A stretch of DNA of 33,451 nt from Bacillota bacterium (GTDB lineage: Bacteria; Bacillota_I; Bacilli_A; RFN20; CAG-826): the NCBI GenBank assembly GCA_030537155.1, contig JAUNOH010000013.1:1-33451 (forward strand), written 5' to 3'. The position numbers and the translations under genes were made by a program. The notes under the pieces are model-generated. The model ran no database searches. It had not been told where the DNA came from and worked only from the letters and a program-made list of their open reading frames with translations. How positions within the stretch are numbered: the stretch's first letter is position 1; the number at the start of each line of letters is the position of its first letter. This document shows, one piece after another, positions 1-6,380 of this stretch.

Positions 1-28
1 CTCAGGCAGGCTTATCCTCTTTTATATA

Positions 29-583
29 TTATAGGAGCGTGGCGATGGTCACGTTTTCCTTTTCCTCGCCATTGCTTTGGCTATAGAGGAGTTTCGGGTC
101 GTCGGCGGTCCCATAATCCGAGATGTGGATGTTAAGCATCGGGATCCCGAGTTTCCTCAGCATCAATAGGTTCATAACGCCCAAATCAAGGTAATCCTCG
201 CCCGAGGTGCGCTTGCAGGCTAGTTGAAACCCTTTTTCGATTAACTCCATCTGGAGCTCGCGGGTGACGCTGATGTGGGAGAAGCCGATGGCCGGGCCGA
301 AGTAGCAGACGAATTTCTCCGGGGCCAGCTTCTTTCCTTTAATCAGCTTCGACATCTCCTGATATAGCTTTTCGCCCAGGGTGTCGTCGAGATTGATTTT
401 CATCCCGCCCAAGAGTTTCCCGTCATAGCAGAAGATGAAGGGGATGTCGTCGTTGCTCAATAGCCGCAGCGGCTTATTGCCATAGACGAATGAGGTGACC
501 GGGTTTCCGCCCTCGGGGGCCCGGTTGGCCTTGGTATAGGTGACCACCTCCATATGGGGGGTCCGGAAAATGATGTTATCCAT
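29..583 (-). CDS. Degenerate laccase-domain (YfiH/PgeF-like) protein
   Basis: 184 residues. The second half matches the C-terminal part of the YfiH/PgeF (DUF152, polyphenol oxidase-type laccase domain) family: a GPAIG motif near residue 96, a following helix, a YLDLG segment, and a LLYSQ segment where the family has F-S-Y/H-R. PgeF proteins are usually about 240-260 residues and use a Cys/His triad. Here the family's D-C-x-P is D-I-P (LSNDDIPFIF) and the H-A-G-W-R-G motif is replaced by KINLDDT, so the catalytic metal ligands look lost and the N-terminal part is missing. I infer a non-catalytic or re-purposed paralogue. The ATG lies 7 nt after a TATAAT with no ribosome binding site. It is a single-gene unit downstream of a terminator. 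The fold assignment is moderately sure; the function is unknown. Confidence 0.6.
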   Translation of the reverse strand: MDNIIFRTPHMEVVTYTKANRAPEGGNPVTSFVYGNKPLRLLSNDDIPFIFCYDGKLLGGMKINLDDTLGEKLYQEMSKLIKGKKLAPEKFVCYFGPAIGFSHISVTRELQMELIEKGFQLACKRTSGEDYLDLGVMNLLMLRKLGIPMLNIHISDYGTADDPKLLYSQSNGEEKENVTIATLL

Positions 584-590
584 ACGCTAG

Positions 591-596
591 ATTATA
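591..596 (-). promoter_or_regulatory. -10 element for the 29-583 gene (leaderless start)
   Basis: Perfect TATAAT on the minus strand, 7 nt before the ATG at 583 (spacer CTAGCGT). Transcription should start at or next to the A of the ATG, leaving no room for a Shine-Dalgarno. There is no clear -35; the upstream bases belong to the preceding terminator. Confidence 0.65.
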
Positions 597-606
597 GCAA
601 AAAAGA

Positions 607-627
607 AAACCGGCGAATGGCCGGTTT
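607..627 (-). terminator. Rho-independent terminator of the 638-1564 gene
   Basis: Stem AAACCGGC/GCCGGTTT (607-614 with 620-627) around a 5-nt loop. On the minus strand it is followed by a T-rich run (TTTTCTTTTTT). It lies directly after the stop at 638 and directly before the next gene's -10. Confidence 0.85.
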
Positions 628-637
628 CCAAATTGCC

Positions 638-1564
638 TTAGTTGTTGCTGTAATTGGCGGTGAAGGGGTTCGACTTGTCGGTGGTGTCGGTGTGGTTCCA
701 CATATTGATGAGCGTCTCGGCGTTCTCATACTTGGAATCCCCGGACAGGGAGAAGATGACTTCGCTGGCACCCACACGTCCAACGCGGGTGGAGATGCTG
801 GTTCCGCTTTGGGCCAATTGGCTGGCTTCATAGGTGTAGTCGACCAACATGATGGTCGGGACCTGGAACTCGCTCTCGTCGCAGCTGGCCATATCCTCAT
901 AGTAGGAGCTATCGATGCTGGCGTTCTTCACGTAGGGGGTATATTGGCTGAGACGGCTGGCGGCCTCCTCGAAGAACTCGCCTTGGATCTTCAGATACCT
1001 CTGGAAGGCGGAATCGTCTTCCATACCGTCATCATCGTCATTGGAGGAGGTCTCATCGGTGAAGATGGTGTAGACCTTCAATTCCTCGGTGATTGAGGCG
1101 CCGCTTTCAGTGCGGTGGGTGGCCGAGGGGATGTAGTTGACGTTCCAGTTGTCGCTTAAGGTCTCGAAGGCCTCGGCGGCATCGGTGACATCGCTGCTAT
1201 CCTCATCGCAGAAGACGAGGAAGAACTTATAACCATAGGCGGTGGCTTCCTCCGAGGGGGTGAAGCTGTCCTCGTTCTCGAAGTTGGAGTTTTCGTAGAT
1301 CGAGGCGGTGATCTTATCGGCCTCGGTGGTGACCGTCAGGGAGGTGGTGTTGCCCGAGGGCTCACCTTCGAGGGTCAGCTGGTAGCGGGCGAAGTAGTTG
1401 GCGCTATCGGCGCTGATGGACTGAATCCAGCTGGTGAAGTAGGGGATTGAGAAGATGAGGGCGAAAATCGCGCCGACGATCAGCAAAGGCTGGATCCACG
1501 CGGTCTCCTTAATCCATCTCCATAGTCTGGCGAATCCTTCGCCAATCATCTTTAATAATCTCAT
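638..1564 (-). CDS. Membrane-anchored extracytoplasmic protein, unknown function
   Basis: 308 residues from the ATG at 1564, chosen because GGAGG lies 6 nt upstream; a longer in-frame extension has no support. A basic/aromatic N-terminus (residues 1-20) is followed by one hydrophobic segment (about 25-45, IQPLLIVGAIFALIFSIPYF) and then an acidic Ser/Thr/Asp/Glu-rich domain, so an N-in anchor with an outside domain is likely. The pattern FFLVFCDEDSSD near residue 115 and VPTIMLVDY near 250 recalls the first strand and the cis-Pro strand of thioredoxin-like folds, but there is no CxxC, so this is only a suggestion. It has its own promoter and terminator (monocistronic). I do not recognise the family. 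Confidence 0.75.
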   Translation of the reverse strand: MRLLKMIGEGFARLWRWIKETAWIQPLLIVGAIFALIFSIPYFTSWIQSISADSANYFARYQLTLEGEPSGNTTSLTVTTEADKITASIYENSNFENEDSFTPSEEATAYGYKFFLVFCDEDSSDVTDAAEAFETLSDNWNVNYIPSATHRTESGASITEELKVYTIFTDETSSNDDDDGMEDDSAFQRYLKIQGEFFEEAASRLSQYTPYVKNASIDSSYYEDMASCDESEFQVPTIMLVDYTYEASQLAQSGTSISTRVGRVGASEVIFSLSGDSKYENAETLINMWNHTDTTDKSNPFTANYSNN

Positions 1565-1610
1565 CGAATTCCTCCGAGAAAGGACATGTTTCCTTAGAAA
1601 CAGCGGGTCA

Positions 1611-1639
1611 ATTTTAGCATCAAGGCATAGGCCTATCAA
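1611..1639 (-). promoter_or_regulatory. Promoter of the 638-1564 gene
   Basis: On the minus strand: -35 TTGATA (1639-1634), 17-bp spacer, -10 TAAAAT (1616-1611). It leaves a leader of about 40 nt with a GGAGG ribosome binding site at 1575-1571. This is a conventional leadered gene, in contrast with the leaderless starts elsewhere in the window. Confidence 0.75.
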
Positions 1640-1689
1640 CAAAGAGTTATACGGAACTCTTTATGGCTCAAGTTGTGCCTGTCGGGCGC

Positions 1690-1717
1690 TTGTTTATGCC
1701 ATCGGCATTGGTATAAT
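1690..1717 (+). promoter_or_regulatory. Promoter of the YitT-family gene
   Basis: -35 TTGTTT (1690-1695), 16-bp spacer, -10 TATAAT (1712-1717). The ATG at 1733 is 15 nt after the -10, so the leader is only about 8-9 nt and contains no Shine-Dalgarno. Confidence 0.75.
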
Positions 1718-1732
1718 CGTAGGCGTTACTTT

Positions 1733-2743
1733 ATGGGAAACTCCGAGAAGAAGTCGTTTAGTCAGCGCTACAACGAATGGGGTTATGAGCATTTGGCCGC
1801 CAGACAGGCCATCAATTATTTCATCTTGTTTTTCGTCTCGACTTTCTCGGCCGCGGTCTTTGCTTTCGGCTATTGCACCTTCATCAATCCTAATGTCGAT
1901 GGGGTCCAAAGCTTCGTCTCCGGCGGGGTTTCCGGTATTTCTCAGGACATTTCCCTGCTCATCGAGATTTTGATTCCCGCCTCCAAGGACTATAGCGAGT
2001 ATTTCTTCCCGATTTTCTACTTCGGTTTGAATATTCCCGTCTTCATCTTGGCGATCAGGGGAATCGGAAGGCGCTTCGCCATCTTCACCCTCATAAACGT
2101 CATCGAGGTTTCCATCTTCACCTCGTTCTTCGGGGACTTGGAGTTCATTCAGCAGATGACGGCCTACGTCGATAGCGAGGGCGGGATGCTTGCCAGATCT
2201 TTATTCGGGGGCGTCTGCACCGGCGTGGCGGCGGCCCTCTGCTTCCGTTTTGACTTCTCCGATGGGGGAGTTGATGTCATCGCCTACTACATCGCCCTCG
2301 TCAAATCTGAGACGGTGGGCCGTTATGTCGTCATCCTCAACTCCATCATCATCGCCTGCTACACGCTTCTATCCAGCATCCAGGCCGGCGCCCTTTCGGT
2401 CGAGATTATGGGGGCGGCCCTCTTCTCGCTGATCTACATGTTCACCGGTTCTTTGGTGATCGACCGCATCAACGTCCGCAACAAGAAGGTGGAGATGAAG
2501 ATCTACACCAATAACAAAGACCTTCACAAAATCATCCTCCTCAACATTCCGCATGGCGCGACCTTAATCAAAGGTATCGGCGCATATTCGGGTCAGGAAA
2601 AGACGATTATCTCCATGGTTGTTTCAAGTTATGAAGTCAATAAGCTCGTTCAATTGGTTCAGAAAAACGACCCAAACGCTTTTGTTCAAGCTACCTGTTT
2701 ACAACAGGTATATGGACGCTTCTTTATAAAGCCAGTTAAGTGA
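1733..2743 (+). CDS. YitT family (DUF161/DUF2179) membrane protein
   Basis: 336 residues. Hydrophobic helices at about 25-45, 95-115, 125-140, 165-185, 205-225 and 235-255 form the YitT_membrane region. The inner sequence GGVCTGVAAALCFRFDFSDG with GGVD is typical of the family, which has conserved small/acidic residues after helix 4. The last 80 residues (from about NKKVEMKIYTNN) form a cytosolic DUF2179 domain with a ferredoxin-like pattern and GIGAYSGQEKTIIS. Proteins of this family are inner-membrane proteins of poorly known, possibly transport-related role. The start at 1733 is preferred over an in-frame upstream codon at 1673 because the latter lies upstream of the promoter -10. The gene ends 23 nt before a strong terminator. 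Confidence 0.9.
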   Translation: MGNSEKKSFSQRYNEWGYEHLAARQAINYFILFFVSTFSAAVFAFGYCTFINPNVDGVQSFVSGGVSGISQDISLLIEILIPASKDYSEYFFPIFYFGLNIPVFILAIRGIGRRFAIFTLINVIEVSIFTSFFGDLEFIQQMTAYVDSEGGMLARSLFGGVCTGVAAALCFRFDFSDGGVDVIAYYIALVKSETVGRYVVILNSIIIACYTLLSSIQAGALSVEIMGAALFSLIYMFTGSLVIDRINVRNKKVEMKIYTNNKDLHKIILLNIPHGATLIKGIGAYSGQEKTIISMVVSSYEVNKLVQLVQKNDPNAFVQATCLQQVYGRFFIKPVK

Positions 2744-2766
2744 TCACCGTCATTTTTCAATAAAAT

Positions 2767-2795
2767 AGGCAGCCAGTTGCGTGGCTGCCTTTTTA
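2767..2795 (+). terminator. Rho-independent terminator after the YitT gene
   Basis: Perfect 9-bp stem AGGCAGCCA/TGGCTGCCT (2767-2775 with 2782-2790), 6-nt loop, then a T run on the plus strand. It lies between two converging genes. On the minus strand the following bases (ATTTTATTG) are moderately T-rich, so it may also end the minus-strand operon. Confidence 0.9.
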
Positions 2796-2811
2796 TGTTT
2801 ATTGGATCTGA

Positions 2812-3333
2812 TTAGAAGGGGCAATCGTCCTTCCCCATGGAATAGAGTATGACGTCGCTTGGCTCTCCATTCTCGTCCAAGAGAGCTTCTTTTAAATAGC
2901 CCTCCTGTTTGAAACCCATCTTCTCCATGAGCCTGATTGAAGCGGCGTTCCCGGGGAGGACGTGGGTGGCGAATCTCCTGGCAAAACCCTCCTCAAATAA
3001 CTTTTTAATAAGCGGTGACAGCAATTCGGAGGCCAAGCCCTTGTGGGCGTATTCCTCCTTGAACCAGCCGGCGATTTCCTTTGAACCGGTTTGATAACGT
3101 ATGGGGTCTTCCTTTAAGTAGAGGCATCCGATGGGGGATCCATCCTCGCGATTGGTCATTACGAAACTAGGGAGTTCCCTAATCTCCTCCTTAAACTCCT
3201 CCAGGCTCACTTTGGGGTAGGCGTTGTAACGGTTTACGAATTCGCTGTTACGGGCTTCTAAAAGGGCCTCTGCATCCCCATCCTGAGGTTCTCTTATGAT
3301 GAGCCTAGGCGTCACGACCTTCATGGCTGTCAT
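2812..3333 (-). CDS. GNAT acetyltransferase (RimJ/RimL type), last gene of the RiPP-like operon
   Basis: 173 residues. The N-terminal TPRLIIREPQDGDAEAL is the hallmark beta1/alpha1 of the Acetyltransf_3 (RimJ/RimL-like) branch, and the motif after GWFKEEYAHKGLASELL matches the acetyl-CoA pyrophosphate loop. NAASIRLMEKMGFKQEGY near residues 130-147 is the usual C-terminal motif. Enzymes of this branch acetylate N-terminal or side-chain amines of proteins and small molecules. The start at 3333 has AAAGGA 5 nt upstream and lies 29 bp inside the end of the radical SAM gene, implying translational coupling. I therefore infer that it is part of the same pathway and may acetylate the mature peptide or confer self-protection. 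A housekeeping role cannot be excluded. Confidence 0.88.
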   Translation of the reverse strand: MTAMKVVTPRLIIREPQDGDAEALLEARNSEFVNRYNAYPKVSLEEFKEEIRELPSFVMTNREDGSPIGCLYLKEDPIRYQTGSKEIAGWFKEEYAHKGLASELLSPLIKKLFEEGFARRFATHVLPGNAASIRLMEKMGFKQEGYLKEALLDENGEPSDVILYSMGKDDCPF

Positions 3334-4450
3334 TCAATCCTTTCTGAATCATCAGGGCGGATTTGAGGATGGCCGCGCTGTCTTTCTTCGGGAGGTCGTT
3401 GAGCCGACCGGAGAGGAAGAGCTTCATGGCGAAATAGGCCAGGGCCTCAAATTGGATCTTGTGCATTTCGCAGAGTTTGACGTCGCGCTTATATATATCC
3501 CCAGTCGAGGAGAAATTCTCCCCATAGCAGGTCGGGCAGACGTTTTTGATGACGCACTCGCGGCACATGGGGTTTTGCTTTGAGAAGTCGAAGGAATAGC
3601 CACCCCCGAAATCGATTTTAAGCGACTCTTGGGCTTGCTCTTTGCCGATGCTTAGGGGGAGGAAATGCTGGCAGGGGTAGAATGTCCCATCGTAGTCATA
3701 GGCCTTCATATGGATCCCGGCCCCGCAGTATCGGAGATTGTCCTCCATCTGGTATGACATGCTCTTGATGCGGTTTATCTCAAACAGGGCGCAGGGCTCA
3801 ACCTCGGGGTGGGCGAGGTAGTAATCGATTAACAGGGTCAGCTGCTCGGAATACATCTTCCGGTATTTCTCATCGTCCCAATCGATCCCATAGGCCAAGT
3901 TGGCCGAGACCTTAAAGCCGAATTCGTGGGCAAAGATTATCCCTTCCGCCAGCTGGGGGAGCGTCTCCCTCGATATCGTCATCTTCACCGATTGCTCGGG
4001 ATAGGTGTCCCGGAAGAAGGCCAAGTCGATTTTATCGAAGCAATCGCCACGGTTGACGTTATGCATCTCGCGGGTGCCGTCCAGGCTTAAGCCGATCTGC
4101 AAGAGGTCCGCGTTTTCCCTAAGCCATTTCTTCCTGGGCTCGGTAAGCAGGACCCCGTTGGTGGTGATGAAGAAGATGAAGGCCTTCTCGTAATCCTTTT
4201 TCTTGGTCTCCTCGACCAATCTCTTGATTGTCTCGAACTCCAGCAGAGGCTCGCCCCCGAAGAGGTCTATCTCCACCATATCGGTCCCGTCGTCCATCCT
4301 CATTTCCTTGTCGATGATGGACATGGCCATTTCAAAGCTCATCCTCTCGTTGCCCTTATGAAGCTCATAGCAATAGGTGCATCTTAGGTTGCATTGATGG
4401 GTCAAAACCAAGGTTATGCTCTTGGTTTTTCCTTCGCTTTCGTATGACAT
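3305..4450 (-). CDS. Radical SAM/SPASM peptide maturase
   Basis: 381 residues. The radical SAM cluster motif C20-x3-C24-x2-C27 (CNLRCTYC) sits near the N-terminus, and GGEPLL (65-70) is the SAM-binding GGE-type motif. The C-terminus is a SPASM domain: C242-x17-C260, then C296-x2-C299-x5-C305-x2-C308 and C327, enough for two auxiliary iron-sulfur clusters. SPASM enzymes commonly modify ribosomal peptides, for example by thioether or carbon-carbon crosslinks. The immediate upstream gene encodes a 55-residue six-cysteine peptide, its probable substrate. AGGAGA lies about 9 nt before the ATG. The N-terminus carries no recognisable RiPP recognition domain by eye; leader binding may be done by an extension that I cannot identify. 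An anaerobic sulfatase-maturase role is less likely because no sulfatase is nearby. Confidence 0.92.
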   Translation of the reverse strand: MSYESEGKTKSITLVLTHQCNLRCTYCYELHKGNERMSFEMAMSIIDKEMRMDDGTDMVEIDLFGGEPLLEFETIKRLVEETKKKDYEKAFIFFITTNGVLLTEPRKKWLRENADLLQIGLSLDGTREMHNVNRGDCFDKIDLAFFRDTYPEQSVKMTISRETLPQLAEGIIFAHEFGFKVSANLAYGIDWDDEKYRKMYSEQLTLLIDYYLAHPEVEPCALFEINRIKSMSYQMEDNLRYCGAGIHMKAYDYDGTFYPCQHFLPLSIGKEQAQESLKIDFGGGYSFDFSKQNPMCRECVIKNVCPTCYGENFSSTGDIYKRDVKLCEMHKIQFEALAYFAMKLFLSGRLNDLPKKDSAAILKSALMIQKGLNDSHEGRDA

Positions 4451-4474
4451 TGTCTTCTTCTCCTAGCATGTTTC

Positions 4475-4502
4475 GGACGCGCCAAGATGATGTGGCGCGT
4501 CC
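4475..4502 (-). promoter_or_regulatory. Strong intercistronic hairpin between precursor and maturase genes
   Basis: A perfect 10-bp GC-rich stem (GGACGCGCCA with TGGCGCGTCC, 4475-4484 and 4493-4502) with an 8-nt loop lies 15 nt after the precursor stop and upstream of the maturase ribosome binding site. No T run follows on the minus strand. It therefore looks like a leaky terminator or a 3'-end stability hairpin rather than a full stop, which would keep peptide mRNA more abundant than enzyme mRNA. Confidence 0.75.
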
Positions 4503-4517
4503 ATGTGTTTTGGAAAC

Positions 4518-4685
4518 TTATTTCTTTTCCTTGCTGGCCTTGCATTTGTTGGCGCAGTTTTCGGCGCAGCTGTTTGAGCAGGTCATGCAGCCGCCCATCG
4601 AATAGTAGCAATCGCTGGATTCGACGTATTCGCTTTCGACGAACGATTCGACCATGGCCAATTCGTTGTTATCGATCTTGAACAT
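4518..4685 (-). CDS. Six-cysteine small peptide, putative RiPP precursor
   Basis: 55 residues from the ATG at 4685, chosen because AAAGGGGG lies 8 nt upstream; a longer frame back to 4733 would need a TTG start. The N-terminal half is acidic and Cys-free (start MFKIDNNELAMVESFVESEY, leader-like). The C-terminal half holds all six cysteines: C26-x6-C33-x2-C36-x3-C40-x3-C44-x3-C48, ending in a Lys-rich tail. The regular x3 spacing with Ser/Asn/Ala between cysteines is what is seen in peptides crosslinked by SPASM enzymes (ranthipeptide/SCIFF-like), but the spacing and the lack of a QSACKTSC block differ from the SCIFF consensus as I know it. It lies between an AMP-forming ligase and a SPASM enzyme on the same strand. 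A metal-binding peptide is the alternative. Confidence 0.8.
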   Translation of the reverse strand: MFKIDNNELAMVESFVESEYVESSDCYYSMGGCMTCSNSCAENCANKCKASKEKK

Positions 4686-4733
4686 TTCGGTACCCCCTTT
4701 CATTGATGTGTTGTCTATATTACCTTCCCTCAA

Positions 4734-6221
4734 TCATCTGCTTTCGGGATGGTTTTCGGTGTTTTTGATGCATTCCTCGGCTAGGCTAAGGAGTTTGCCC
4801 TTATCGAGTTTTCCGTTGGGCAATAACGGGAATTTCTCGTAAAAGAGAATGCGGTCGGGAATCTTGAATGAAGGAAGTTTCTCCCTCAGCCGATCCTTTA
4901 TTTCGGCCTCGCTCAATTGCTGGTTTCCTTTTTCGATGAGGGCCACTATTTGATCGCCTAGGAAGTAATCATTCCTTCCATAGACATAGGCGTCCTCGAC
5001 GCCATCTAAGGCGGATAGGGCATCCCTGATCTCGACTGGGTAGACTTTTTCTCCGGCCCGATTGATCATCTCGTCCTTTCTGGAAAGATAGACTAGGTAG
5101 CCCTTTTGGTTGAGATAGCCCAGATCCCCGGTGTGGAAGTAGGAGTCCCCGTCGACGATCGACTGGTCTCCATATTTCAGATAATCGGACTTGATATATA
5201 TCTCGCCAGGCTTCCCTTTTTCCAAAGCCTGTCCGCTTTCGGGGTCAACGATTTTGATGCTGATGTCCGAGAGGGGCTTTCCGACGCTTTCGAGGATGTC
5301 GGGCACTGAATCGTCGAGCATGCTGTGGGCGACGGCCGCGCACTCGCTGCTGCCGTAGAGCTTTAAAAAGGAAACCCCGGGTAAGGCGGAGAATATATCC
5401 ATCATGGCCGCCTTGCTGGGGCTGGCCCCGCCGATCGTGCTCGTCCTTAAGTGCGATTGGTCAAAATCCTTCAGGTATTCGCTATGGGCCAAGGCCAACA
5501 TGAGGGTTGGGACGGCGTTGATGATGGTGCATCTGCCTCCCTCTAGGCAAGAGAAGACGTCTTTGCTCCTGGTGCTGGCGGGTATATATAAAGGAACGCC
5601 CACCATCAGGCAGGGCAAAAGGGTTCCTAAGCCAAAGATGTGATTGAGGGGCAAAACGAGGCAGCACGAATCTCCGGGCCTCATTTTCTCCATATTCGCG
5701 ATGGCATCGATGGAGAATATCAATTGCCTTTCGGTGGCCCCGATTAGCTTGGGGGTGCCGCTGCTGCCGGAAGTCAAAAAATATAGGACTGGCAAGTGCT
5801 CGCGTTTATCGATTTCTCCCTCGGGGAAACTGGATATATGAGGCTCGCCCTCCTCATCTATTTTCACTAGGTGCGTCAATTTAAGAGAAGAGGCGGTGGT
5901 TACGAGCTCCTTATCGACGCTTTTGTAATTGAAAAGGATCATGACGGCGCCCAGGTGATTTAAAGCGAAGAAAGAGGCCGCCCAACCCGCTGAATTGGGC
6001 CCGCAGAATCCGACGTGGCAACCCTTATGGATTCCGTTATCGGAGAAGGTTTGAATGAGCTTCTCGGTTGTCTTTTTTAAATCGCCATAGGTAAAGGAGA
6101 CGCCATGATAAACCATGGCTACCTTTGATGAGTCCTCGTCGCATTTATCGAAAAAAAGCTCGCCCAAACCTTTGGGCTGTTGGACATAGCGATATTGTCC
6201 TTCGATTAAAAAATCCCCCAC
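4734..6221 (-). CDS. AMP-forming acyl-CoA synthetase/ligase, first gene of the RiPP-like operon
   Basis: 495 residues of the ANL superfamily. Seen in order: the phosphate-binding loop YFLTSGSSGTPK (147-158), YGSSE (289-293), TGDLGYL with the adenylate-binding Asp366, SRKDEMINRAG with Arg381 at the hinge, and PNGKLDK with the catalytic Lys471. All key residues are intact, so adenylation of a carboxylic acid should occur. The N-terminal third resembles class I CoA ligases. The substrate cannot be told. The start is a GTG at 6221 preceded by AGGGGGG. It ends 48 bp before the Cys-rich peptide gene and shares its promoter. In context it could activate an acyl group to be joined to the peptide or activate a peptide carboxylate; a separate fatty-acid role is possible. 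Confidence 0.9.
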   Translation of the reverse strand: MGDFLIEGQYRYVQQPKGLGELFFDKCDEDSSKVAMVYHGVSFTYGDLKKTTEKLIQTFSDNGIHKGCHVGFCGPNSAGWAASFFALNHLGAVMILFNYKSVDKELVTTASSLKLTHLVKIDEEGEPHISSFPEGEIDKREHLPVLYFLTSGSSGTPKLIGATERQLIFSIDAIANMEKMRPGDSCCLVLPLNHIFGLGTLLPCLMVGVPLYIPASTRSKDVFSCLEGGRCTIINAVPTLMLALAHSEYLKDFDQSHLRTSTIGGASPSKAAMMDIFSALPGVSFLKLYGSSECAAVAHSMLDDSVPDILESVGKPLSDISIKIVDPESGQALEKGKPGEIYIKSDYLKYGDQSIVDGDSYFHTGDLGYLNQKGYLVYLSRKDEMINRAGEKVYPVEIRDALSALDGVEDAYVYGRNDYFLGDQIVALIEKGNQQLSEAEIKDRLREKLPSFKIPDRILFYEKFPLLPNGKLDKGKLLSLAEECIKNTENHPESR

Positions 6222-6242
6222 GGTCCCCCCTATGTATTGTTA

Positions 6243-6270
6243 ATGATACCTTTAAGATGAGATAGAGCAA
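6243..6270 (-). promoter_or_regulatory. Promoter of the RiPP-like operon
   Basis: On the minus strand: -35 TTGCTC (6270-6265), 16-bp spacer, -10 TATCAT (6248-6243). It leaves a short leader containing AGGGGGG before the GTG at 6221. No other clear promoter was seen between here and the GNAT gene, so the four genes probably share it. Confidence 0.65.
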
Positions 6271-6344
6271 GTTTTTAATATGTGAGTTGGGTAAAGCCCA
6301 AATTACATGCGTGTGGGCTGAAACACCTAGGATTTAAATATAAA

Positions 6345-6369
6345 AAACCGGAGCTAATTGCCCCGGTTT
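6345..6369 (-). terminator. Rho-independent terminator of the repeat lipoprotein gene
   Basis: Stem AAACCGG/CCGGTTT (6345-6351 with 6363-6369), extended inward by GC/GC after one mismatch. On the minus strand it is followed by TTTTTTATATTT. It lies 11 nt past the stop of the lipoprotein gene. Confidence 0.85.
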
Positions 6370-6380
6370 ATGGAAGTGAG

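Noticed and set aside
554-1096. Plus-strand open frame opposite the 638-1564 gene, and similar long frames opposite other genes (for example 7434-7808, 9520-9985, 13832-14456, 23347-24020)
   Set aside because: Each is antisense to a gene with clear family motifs, ribosome binding site or promoter, and its translation shows no domain. They are shadow frames of the GC-rich third codon positions.
4518-4685. Assignment of the peptide to the SCIFF family itself
   Set aside because: Six cysteines in a short peptide fit the idea, but the conserved QSACKTSC-type block and the usual neighbour enzyme length (about 450 residues) are not matched.
4518-4733. Longer 71-residue form of the Cys-rich peptide
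   Set aside because: It would need a TTG start directly after the ligase stop without a ribosome binding site. The ATG at 4685 has AAAGGGGG.
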